NCBI RefSeq assembly: GCF_932526225.1
Contig: NC_064040.1
Coordinates: 17,641,494-17,705,493, forward strand
DNA from: Nematostella vectensis
Lineage: Eukaryota; Cnidaria; Anthozoa; Actiniaria; Edwardsiidae
Length of the DNA stretch: 64,000 bases
Reading direction: 5' to 3'
Of this stretch, positions 1 through 12,000 are shown piece after piece; position 1 is the stretch's first letter; each line of letters opens with the position of its first letter. Under the pieces are notes generated by a model that did not search any database, was not told the DNA's origin, and was given only the letters and a program-made list of their open reading frames with translations. The translations under genes were made by a program, and so were the position numbers.

Positions 1-129
1 CGCAACCTCAAACTAGGGTCAAGTAAGTAAGATATTGTAAGATTTTACAGTATAATTAAATTCTCAAAACCAAGTTATGTTATTCAAGGCACAATAACCA
101 TTTGACCATGCCCTGATGCTCTGATGACT

Positions 130-3100
130 CTATTGTCCAATTCCATATAAGTCACGTATTTCTTCCAGTCGCGCCTGCACCAATGCGTGATACAATAACT
201 GCGGAAGATCCGTGATTCGTGTGTAAACCTGCTGAATACGGTTCAACAGATCCCCCTCTTCAACAATAGATAAACATGACAACCGTGATCCTGGTAACTG
301 ACCTGGAACCTCCTTTAAAGCCGTTGATACATGTCCCACGGCCACTAAACCCAACATGGCAGTGAAACACAGAGTAAACTCCTTCTCGCCTACCGGGCGA
401 CAACGAGAGAGTATACCCTCGAGTTTAGATATAGAACAATCTAGTGAGTCGCGGAAAAGGCTGGTTGGGAGTTGAAGCCCAGGAGAAAAATGTAAATTTT
501 CTTTGAGACTTTCTAGAGCAGTCTCGGCTATCATCGAAGGTTCCATGTAAGCGTTGAGTGCGCCCTTTTCAAACAAGCAATCAAGTTCGTCAGATATTTG
601 ATCTTGAAGATCAGGTGATGTATCTGATACACGGGCCTGGTGAGCCTTACTTCCGGATATCCATCCCATGAACCACTGCAGGCAGAGTCCTACATCCCGG
701 ATGTGGAACACGTGCCAGATTTGACGGAAGACGTGTCTGACGGCAAGGGGCGGGAGCACGGGGTAATAATCACCTGAGAGGTAAAGGTTTATTATGAGGG
801 CACGCGGGAATTATCATCTGAGAGGTAAAGGTTTACTAATAGGGCACGGGGGAATAATCATCTGAGAGGTAAAGGTTTATTATTAGGGCACGGGGAAATA
901 ATCATCTGAGAGGTAAAGGTTTATTATTAGGGCAGGGGGGAATAATCACCTGATAGGTAAAGGTTTATTATTAGGGCACGGGGGAATAATCATCTGAGAG
1001 GTAAAGGTTTATTATTAGGGCACGGGGAAATCATCACTTGAAAGGTAAATTTTTATTTAGGGCAGTGGGGAATAATCACCTGATAGGTAAAGGTTTATTA
1101 TTAGGGCACGGGGGAATAATCACCTGAGAGGTGAAGGTTTATTATTAGGGCACAGGGGAATAACCACCTGAGAGGTAAAGGTTTATTATTAGGGCACAGG
1201 GAAATAATCACCTGAGAGGTAAAGGTTTATTATTAGGGCACGGGGGAATAATCACCTGAGAGGTAAAGGTTTATTATTAGGGCATGGGGGAATAATCACC
1301 TGAGAGGTAAAGGTTTATTATTAGGGCACAGGGGAATAATCACCTGAGAGGTAAAGGTTTATTATTAGGGCACAGGGAGAAGCACGAGGGAATAATCACC
1401 TGAGAGGTAAAATTTTATTATTAGGTTACGGGGGAATAATCACATGAGAGGTAAAGGTTTACTATTAGGACACGGGGAATCACGGGGGAATAATCACCTG
1501 AGAGGTAAAGGTTTATTATTAGGGCATGGGGGAATAATCACCTGAGAGGTAAAGGTTTATTATTAGGGCACAGGGGAATAATCACCTGAGAGGTAAAGGT
1601 TTATTATTAGGGCACAGGGGAATAATCACCTGAGAGGTAAAGGTTTATTATTAGGGCAAAGGGGAATAATCCCCTGAGAGGTAAAAGGTTTATTATTAGG
1701 GCACAGGGGAAGCACAAGGGAATAATCACCTGAGAGGTAAAAGTTTATTATTAGGGCACGGGGGAATATCACCTGAGAGGTAAAGGTTTAATATTAGGGC
1801 ACAGGGGAATAATCATCTGAGAGGTAAAGGTTTATTATTAGGGCACGGGGGAAGCACGAGGGAATAATCACCTGAGAGGTGAAAGTTTATTATTAGGGCA
1901 CGGGGGAATATCACCTGAGAGGTAAAGGTTTATTATTAGGGCACAGGGGAATAATCATCTGAGAGGTAAAGGTTTATTATTAGGGCACGGGAGAAGCACG
2001 AGGGAATAATCACCTGAGAGGTAAAGGTTTATTATTAGGTTACGGGGGAATAATCACCTGAGAGGTAAAGGTTTATTATTAGGGCACAGGGGAATAATCA
2101 CCTGAGAGGTAAAGGTTTATTATTAGGGCACAGGGGAATAATCACCTGAGAGGTAAAGGTTTATTATTAGGGCACGGGGGAATAATCACCTGAGAGGTAA
2201 AGGTTTATTATTAGGGCACAGGGGAATAATCACCTGAGAGGTAAAGGTTTATTATTAGGGCACGGGGGAGTAATCACCTGAGAGGCAAAGGTTTATTATT
2301 AAGGCATGGGGGAAGCACGAGGGAATAATCACCAGAGAGGTAAAGGTTTATTATTAGGGCAGAGGGGAATAATCATCTGAGAGGTAAAGGTTTATTATTA
2401 GGGAACAGGGGAAGCACGAGGGAATAATCACCTTTGAGGTAAAGGTTTATTATTAGGGCACAGGGAAATAATCACCTGAGAGGTAAAGGTTTATTATTAG
2501 GGCACGGGGGAATAATCACCTGAGAGGTAAAGGTTTATTATTAGGGCATGGGGGAATAATCACCTGAGAGGTAAAGGTTTATTATTAGGGCACAGGGGAA
2601 TAATCACCTGAGAGGTAAAGGTTTATTATTAGGGCACAGGGTAATAATCACCTGAGAGGTAAAAGGTTTAATATTAGGGCACAGGGGAAGCACAAGGGAA
2701 TAATCACCTGAGAGGTAAAAGTTTATTATTAGGGCACGGGGGAATATCACCTGAGAGGTAAAGGTTTATTATTAGGGCACAGGGGAATAATCATCTGAGA
2801 GGTAAAGGTTTATTATTAGGGCACGGGGGAAGCACGAGGGAATAATCACCTGAGAGGTAAAAGTTTATTTTTAGGGCACGGGGGAATATCACCTGAGAGG
2901 TAAAGGTTTATTATTAGGGCACAGGGGAATAATCATCTGAGAGGTAAAGGTTTATTATTAGGGCACGGGGGAATAATCACCTGAGAGGTAAAGGTTTATT
3001 ATTAGGGCACAGGGGAATAATCACCTGAGAGGTAAAGGTTTATTATTAGGGCACGGGGGAATAATCACCTGAGAGGTAAAGGTTTATTATTAGGGCACAG

Positions 3101-6075
3101 GGGAATAATCACCTGAGAGGTAAAGGTTTATTATTAGGGCACGGGGGAATAATCACCTGAGAGGTAAAGGTTTATTATTAGGGCACAGGGGAATAATCAC
3201 CTGAGAGGTAAAGGTTTATTATTAGGCCACGTGTGAATAATCACCTGAGAGGCAAAGGTTTATTATTAGGGCATGGGGGAAGCACGAGGGAATAATCACC
3301 AGAGAGGTAAAGGTTTATTATTAGGGCAGAGGGGAATAATCACCTGAGAGGTAAAGGTTTATTATTAGGGCACGGGGGAATATCACCTGAGAGGTAAAGG
3401 TTTATTATTAGGGCACAGGGTAATAATCATCTGAGAGGTAAAGGTTTATTATTAGGGCACGGGAGAAGCACGAGGGAATAATCACCTGAGAGGTAAAATT
3501 TTATTATTAGGTTACGGGGGAATAATCACATGAGAGGTAAAGGTTTACTATTAGGACACAGGGAATCACGGGGGAATATCACCTGAGAGGTAAAGGCTTA
3601 TTATTAGGGCCCGGGGGAATAATCACATGAGAGATAAAGGTTTACTATTAGGACACGGAGAATCACGGGGGAATATCACCTGAGAGGTAAAGGTTTATTA
3701 TTAGGGTACGGGGGAATAATCACCTGAGAGGTAAAGGTTTATTATTAGGGCACAGGGGAATAATCACCTGAGAGGTAAAGGTTTATTATTAGGGCATGGG
3801 GGAATAATCACCTGAGAGGTAAAGGTTTATTATTAGGGCACAGGGGAATAATCACCTGAGAGGTAAAGGTTTATTATTAGGGCACAGGGGAATAATCACC
3901 TGAGAGGTAAAGGTTTATTATTAGGGCACAGGGTAATAATCACCTGAGAGGTAAAAGGTTTAATATTAGGGCACAGGGGAAGCACAAGGGAATAATCACC
4001 TGAGAGGTAAAAGTTTATTATTAGGGCACGGGGGAATATCACCTGAGAGGTAAAGGTTTATTATTAGGGCACAGGGGAATAATCATCTGAGAGGTAAAGG
4101 TTTATTATTAGGGCACGGGGGAAGCACGAGGGAATAATCACCTGAGAGGTAAAAGTTTATTTTTAGGGCACGGGGGAATATCACCTGAGAGGTAAAGGTT
4201 TATTATTAGGGCACAGGGGAATAATCATCTGAGAGGTAAAGGTTTATTATTAGGGCACGGGGGAATAATCACCTGAGAGGTAAAGGTTTATTATTAGGGC
4301 ACAGGGGAATAATCACCTGAGAGGTAAAGGTTTATTATTAGGGCACGGGGGAATAATCACCTGAGAGGTAAAGGTTTATTATTAGGGCACAGGGGAATAA
4401 TCACCTGAGAGGTAAAGGTTTATTATTAGGGCACGGGGGAATAATCACCTGAGAGGTAAAGGTTTATTATTAGGGCACAGGGGAATAATCACCTGAGAGG
4501 TAAAGGTTTATTATTAGGCCACGTGGGAATAATCACCTGAGAGGCAAAGGTTTATTATTAGGGCATGGGGGAAGCACGAGGGAATAATCACCAGAGAGGT
4601 AAAGGTTTATTATTAGGGCAGAGGGGAATAATCACCTGAGAGGTAAAGGTTTATTATTAGGGCACGGGGGAATATCACCTGAGAGGTAAAGGTTTATTAT
4701 TAGGGCACAGGGTAATAATCATCTGAGAGGTAAAGGTTTATTATTAGGGCACGGGAGAAGCACGAGGGAATAATCACCTGAGAGGTAAAATTTTATTATT
4801 AGGTTACGGGGGAATAATCACATGAGAGGTAAAGGTTTACTATTAGGACACAGGGAATCACGGGGGAATATCACCTGAGAGGTAAAGGCTTATTATTAGG
4901 GCCCGGGGGAATAATCACATGAGAGATAAAGGTTTACTATTAGGACACGGAGAATCACGGGGGAATATCACCTGAGAGGTAAAGGTTTATTATTAGGGTA
5001 CGGGGGAATAATCACCTGATAGGTAAAGGTTTATTATTAGGGCACGGGGGAATAATCACTTGAGAGGTGAGGGTTAATTATTAGGGCACGGGGAAAGCAC
5101 GAGGAAATAATCACCTGAGAGGTAAAGGTTTATTATTAGGACACAGGGGAATAATCACCTGAGAGGTAAAGGTTTATTATTAGGGCACAGGGGAATAATC
5201 ACCTGAGAGGTAAAGGTTTATTATTAGGGCACAGGGAAAGCACGGGGGAATAATCACCTGAGAGTTAAAGGCTTATTATTAGGGCACGGGGGAAGCACAG
5301 AGGAATAATCACCTGGTAAAGATATAGAGATATTATTTTCTATAGTAGGGCAGCTAGGGGGGAACAAAAATGACATTTCATCGACCATAAACACCACATC
5401 TAAAAACGTCTTCCAATCCCACTTCCTCAGGTATTCTTACAATTACTTCAAGAGACAATGAAAAAATTCTTCAATCCCAAAGCACCCTGGACGGCTTCAT
5501 TACTTCATTATATGTTAATATTCTACTATCACAACAATAAGCTAACTTATAACCATAATCAAACAAACTCCAAGAAAGGAGTGACAGCAACAACAGTATC
5601 ATAAATCCAATCTTATAAATCAGTGTTGCGCAGCACTAACCCCCTTGAAGGTAGAGTAGTGTCATCACTTCCGCCATGGTCTCTTTGACACCAGGATCAT
5701 CATCATGGAGAAGGAATACAACGATGTCCCAGAATTCCAATGGGGTACAGCCTGTTAGAAATAATGAGTAGGAGAATAAAGGAGCAACAGTCATGGTCCT
5801 TCCCCTATCTTGCAACAAATTAAACACACGAGAAAGGTGGCTTCTGCTCAAATACAACCAGCTTCAGACTACTTACCAAGAACTAGTTTGCCCGGTACTG
5901 ACTTTGTTAGCAATATATACTAACCTAGCTTATTCTGTGGATCGAGCAGCAATAATCTTGATGCACCGCGGGAAAAAACTTCAGCAGTCTGAAGGCGCAC
6001 ATCGAGACTCTCACCAACTGCACTCATGGTTTTAACAAGATCTAGATATGATGTCACTTCCTCTGATGAATTACC
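130..6075 (-). CDS. THADA: THADA exons 38-40 (C-terminus)
   Basis: Exon 38 5925-6075, exon 39 5641-5808, exon 40 130-773 with stop TAG at 130-132. Phases chain. Exon 39 has APLFSYSLFLTG and DDDPGVKETMAEVMTLLYLQ, matching human TPLFLTNP and EEQAVRDAATETVTTAM. Exon 40 begins at the acceptor cctctcag|GTGATTATT; the codon split between exons 39 and 40 reads G and gives DYYPVLPPL, then WFMGWISG (human LLGWLLG) and ELDCLFEKGALNAY (human EDYLFEKAEVNFW). A 4.5-kb array that copies this same acceptor lies between exons 39 and 40. Confidence 0.93.
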
Positions 6076-9000
6076 CTAAGAACAAGAAATGGTAGGTGCA
6101 AGCCTGGTCAGAGGATGCTCTATCTAGGATGAAACCATCTTTTCTTCAATGCAGTTCGTTGTTACTGCGTTAATCGATCATCCTTAAATAATTTCAAAGC
6201 GTTTTTTACGGTTTTCCGAAATGTTCTACTCTCAGCCTAATTGTACAAACCTCCATTACAGGCTTCTAAAAATTTGACACGTTCTGATATTTTTTGGCTT
6301 TGAAAATGGTTGTGAAAGCAATACATTATAGGTAAGCCCCTTTATGGACTGTGTTACGTAAAACTTTATCATTATTTTGAAACCCAAGCTTGAACTAGCG
6401 AGTATCAGGTGGGCGAGATGCTTACCATAGCCAGGCTTTCATACATCTGTGGAACCAACGAAGAAAGGAAAGCCAATATCGCACATCGAACACTGTCCCT
6501 AGCAAATCGGTCACGGCGAGAATAAATATTATTAGGTCGAGGGCAAAACATGGATAACAGAGAGGCTGGAAAAAGTGAACTAACCTCTGACCTGGTTTAA
6601 GGGCCAGCTGTATAGAATACTGCCAACACTGAAGGGCAAAACGTAATATCCAATTAGCAACATTACATGGTAAGTTTGGTGCATCACTGTATCACCAGAA
6701 CTAAGTGTACAAACCAATGAACTATCAATAAGCAGAAACCTAAGAAAATGGGATATCTCCAAGGTCCGTTGTAAACTTGAATAATTGCGGTAAAAGGAAA
6801 GGATAGATGCCAACGCTCTTCTAGTATGTTAACCACGCCTTTGTTGGCAAACAAAGATGCGCTCTTGCAAACATAGGCCATCATCAGTAGCAAACGTGTC
6901 ATTAAGAAATGACATGATTATTATGTTAACCATTATGATGACAAATCATTATGATAACAATACCATTTTTACCTTGGATTCTATTGTTTTCAGAAGCTTA
7001 AAAACGAAATTCCCTTGAAAACAATATATGTTTCAAAGACAAAAAGATTTTTCTAGATATAAATATACTTTAGCCTATGGTCGATATATATCGAGCCATT
7101 GCAAACAGGACGCTTCACATACCTCATTAAATGTGATGCAGCATGTACTTTCTATGGTCTCTGGAAACCTCGAAGAGTCACCAACTAAAGCCAGGACTTC
7201 GTAAACCTAGATAAAGAGATTAGGATAAGCGCTAGTGAAATAGAAAGGATAGAGGCAATAATATGCTGGATCTCCACATAATTATTTTGGTTTAGAAATC
7301 GTTTGTTATTTTTAAAGGTCCTAGAGCTAGTAAGCCATTGCTACGAAGTCCAAAAAAGGTTGAGTGCTTATCTAAGACAATTCAGAAAAAAAAACAGCAT
7401 CTATGCTGTACCTTGCGTACCTTGCTTAGACAATCAACATGCTGCTCCCTCCCCATCGCCATTTCAAGCAAAGATTTTGTGACGTCATGCCAAGCTTGAA
7501 TCTCTCTTCCGCGGAATGGAGAGTGCTGAGTAAGATCATCTTTGGGGATGTCACTGGCTGATGTGACCGCCTTGCGTGAGAGGGTATCCAGAGCAAGTAA
7601 GCGCACTTCGTATTCAGGCGAATCGAGGAGACACGATGCAACTTCCACTGGGCTTTTTTCAGACAAATTCAGCATACGGAAAGAGGATTCCAGCGGCTCC
7701 TTAATAGAATTTTTTTTCTCCAATATAGACATTTCAAAGCTGTTGCGTCCGTTTCCAGAATCTTCTTTCTTAGAAATAATTCCGTCGCTGTGCAATGAAA
7801 CGTTTTCAAGTTTTTTAGAATCTGTGAACTTGACCGCCTTCACTTCACAGCTGTTGCGTTTGCAGTTAGAATTCTTTGCTTCTTTTGCAGAAGTTTTTCC
7901 CTCTTGTGTGAAAAGGTCTTCTGTCTCGTCTCCGCCATTAAGACATATAGTCGCAGCAATTTCTTTAAGGAAGACATCACCAATGGCAACCGATTGCGTG
8001 TAAAATGAATTTTCTGACGTGACTTCTGAAGCGATATTGGTGATGAATTTTCGCATTCGCGATATCCGGGTCTTCTCCGCGACGGGTGAAGAGTCGCCGT
8101 GAGCCCAGGGATTGCTATTAATAAGAGTATGGGCGATGTCGAGGAAAACTGCTCGTGTAAGATAGCACGGATTCTCCCTAAAAAAGATAAGCGTCAACAA
8201 AATGTCAAAACCATTAAATTCAAATGGTAGAGGTCACCTTCATAATTGTACATAAAAAACATGTTCTTTACCAAAAGGTAGAAAAATTTAAATAGAGTGA
8301 CTATTCATATTTGTGTAAATACAAGGAAATACCCATCTTTCAACAATGCAGGAAATTTTTTCAAAACTCGGAATTTTTACCCTAGAAATGTGTGGCATTG
8401 TTTTCATGGGTAAAACCGCGGCCCCTCAACCCTGAGAATTGGCCCTAAAGGTAAGGTAAGAACACATTTGCAGTCTATGAAGCATGAGATACACAATACA
8501 CACATCAATTTAATGTAATTAATTTCACCTTTAATGAAATTAATTTAATTAACCTAATCAATATAAGCGCTAACACATCGGGAAGAAGATTGCAAATGAT
8601 AAATGTCTTGCAACATGATTATCAGTCACATACTTGGTTCCAGTCCACACGATCTTCTCGACCATGGGCATGACGTCACTAGTCATAAGTTCACTGAGGG
8701 ATCGGTTCTCTGCCAAGTGCAGTAGAAGATGGAGGATCTGTCCAGAATTAAGGTTATGGTATAAATGGTAAGATAGCAAGCTTGTGAGGAACACCTCGTT
8801 ATTAAAGAAAAGTTATCAAAGTGATGATTAGAGATGGCTGCAAACATTTTATAAAGATATTAACTCGCGTCATAAGGGCACTACACCTACGAGTACAGTA
8901 TTAGGGGTCTAAGGAATGATTCATTTTGAATGACGAATGAGGGAACTTTTAGGGCGAGGTATAAAATATAACCTTCAAAATATACCGTCTTAAATATTAC

Positions 9001-12000
9001 AGTCTGTAAATCATTGCTCAGATTTAAAAAATTAGGGTCCCTAAAGTGTAAAATGCATAATTTTCGCCTTTGGAGGGCATTAGTATTGTACACATGATCA
9101 CGTATAAGTTCAAGGTCGAGTTTTCTCAAAAGAGCATCCGCTAATATTATTAAGAGTCTCCAGCACCCAAACATGAGACATGACTTACTTGAAGTAATGT
9201 CCCGTGCAAGACATTCTGTCGGCAGCTTTGACGACTGCGGCAAAGAAACAACAAAAGAAATTTTAGTTTCTGCCAAGAAGGCTCTATGAGACAGCAACAT
9301 CAGACCTTGGTGGGATTGAGTGTAGAAGCCGCTCCAGGACCTGGACAAGGCAGTCCTTACTGACCAAAGGAACGATGGCTCGTGCGGCCATGAGTCGCGT
9401 CTTCATTACGGCACTTCCTGCACACCTACGAAATAATTCTAAATTGCAAGCATAGACGCCCAATGCTGACACGAGCCCGATGAACCCAGCCTTCATAATG
9501 GTTCCTTGACGCAATAACCGAGGGCCTTTCGGCCTGACAGGTCGATATAACTTTAAATAGGGACTCTTCAAACTAGTCCTAATAACTAGCTAGATTTATT
9601 TACAAAAAAGGTATCGAGAAATCTTTAAAAAGGATTCTGAAAACTAGTCCTAATAACCGACAAATTTATATATGGAATTGTCAAAAACCGTTTTCACGAT
9701 GATCAGCTGTGGCCCGCCAGTCTGTGGCATTTTGGTCTTTTGAGGTAACTATGAGCGTATTATGGAACAAGGTAAAACAATGGAAGGGAACAATGCCAAG
9801 CATATATTTGTCTGAGTATTGGACTAGTACGATTGTTTACCTTATGACGTAAGGAATAAAAGGGCTCATGTTTAGCGTCGAGTCTACACCGTCCATTGAC
9901 GACGGGTAGAGCCTGGAGAGTAGTACAAGGACCGGGTAGAGACAGGGATGAAGAGTAACCGACTCTTCCCTAAAATAGATTGCAAGCAAGTTACTCGTAC
10001 ACTGTGATTGCAGTCCTCGTCCATTTGTTTCTAAACATAGTCATTAACTCGTGGACTCTTGCGTGACCTATGTTTTTGAAGGTAATAAGACCCCAAGCAA
10101 ATGATATTCTTATATCAGTAGTAAGATCCCAAGCTAATGGTGATTACTAAATGTAAAATGCGCGCGTACGGTTTTTATGCACAAAATGAACGAGCGATTC
10201 TTAGAGTACAAGCATTTTCCATTTAGTAATTTATTTATTTTACAGATGTCGAGATTTAAGAGATTCAAAAGTTTAACGGGGCGGGCGAGGTCAGGCTGTA
10301 TTACATACTACTTACTAACCGAGCGCGAGGTCCGTACTGAGAAATCTCAGCCCGCAGGCTTTTTATACAGACCGAGGCCGCAGGCCGATTTTACCTACCT
10401 TCACATGAAAACATATTTTTTTTTATGTTATTTCATTTAGATTAGTTGTCTTTACGGAAAATCGTATTCAATCTCCCTGTGTTATGACAATTTCCCGCCA
10501 TAATGATTGCAACGCGCGCAACAATTTCAAGTTTGCTGAAATTTTATTAGCGATAAAAAAGGTAGCAAATTGTCTCTTTATACGGGAAAAAAAGGCAAAT
10601 CACTCGAGAAATTTAACTGGATAATGTATCTTTATTCAAGAGAAGTATTTCAGTGAATATATCTTACTGTCTGTGGAGAATTCAAGTGAAAGAAAACATC
10701 CCTACGATCAATTCGAGTGGAAAGCGATCAATTGGGACTAAATAAATAACAAAATTGTTGGTAAAAATTCAGAAGATGTCTTAATTAGATGTTCCGCATT
10801 TGTGGATGATTAAAAGCATTGTGTGAAAATACTGGATTTCACTGAATGGTCATTGCGAACATCAGCGTTAGGCTCTTAACCGGTTGGTCAACCCGCTACA
10901 GCGGCTTGGGGACCATAGTATACTATAGGAGCTTGAAAGTTCTCAACCCGCTGTAACGGGTTGACACTCAACCTGCTACAGCGGGTTGGCTTTTAACCGG
11001 TTGGTCAACCCGCTACAGCGGCTTGCTTTTTTTGCCATTTTTAACCTTTTTCAGCACTGGCGACACTTAATATTCGCGCATAAGCGTTTGCGCGAGGGTG
11101 TAATGCGAGTAGTACAAATAAAGCCGATAATGAATAAATCATAAACTTACAACTTTTAGCCGTACAAATAGTCAATAGTGCTTAAACTGCTAGTTCATCA
11201 TCAGAGTCACTCTGAATTCTAAGTGTTTTCCACTGTTTTGGGGATTTTTCGTCGAGTGGAGGAAGTGGTGGAGACTGATTCACAGTGTTATTGGTAACCG
11301 AAAACTGCCCGCCATGAATAATAGCGTTTGAAAACAAAGCCATTGCCTGTTGTCCAGGGTTAACGATGGGAGAGATACCTTGAGATCCAGTAAATGATGT
11401 GTTTGTAACCGTGTTACTGTATGGAGTGCGGATATCTCGTTTCGTGTTTCGCCTTTGGTTTTAAGAGAGTCCGTAATAAAGACACCTCTCCTTTTATCTT
11501 TTTGACAGTATTTGGATTTTCTTGCTCCTGGATAAACGAGTCAACTGAACTGTCGTAGGAACCCTCGTAGAGATGTGTAAATTCCTTTTATCCATAGCGC
11601 GCGCTATTCTAGAAAATGCGCGTTTTTGTCAGTTGTAATGTTTTTTGCGTCTCGCGCCACTATTCTGATGTGTATAAGCCTGTAACGATTCACCTTTTTC
11701 AGTCTGCCCTGAAGAAGTCTTATTAAAGACGAAAATTTGGCAGAGTCGAATTCCAGTTTTTGGTGTATTGTATTCATTGTTTTGGTACGAGATCACGACA
11801 GTTCGGGCTTTTTGATTCTATGTTTATTGTTGTGGAATGGAGTTAACCGAACATGTTTTATACTCGTTCAAGGATGAATATAATATAATATAATATAATA
11901 TAATATAATATAATATAATATAATATAATATAATATAATATAATATAATATAATATAATATAATATAATATAATATAATATAATATAATATAATATAATA

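Noticed and set aside
774-5318. CRISPR array or telomere-like repeat
   Set aside because: Units are contiguous without unique spacers, the host is an animal, and ttattaggg is part of a 44-bp unit rather than a TTAGGG tandem.
6580-6902. Two overlapping hydrophobic ORFs in a THADA intron
   Set aside because: Tyr/Leu-rich, without homology or exon-like borders; probably chance frames in AT-rich sequence.
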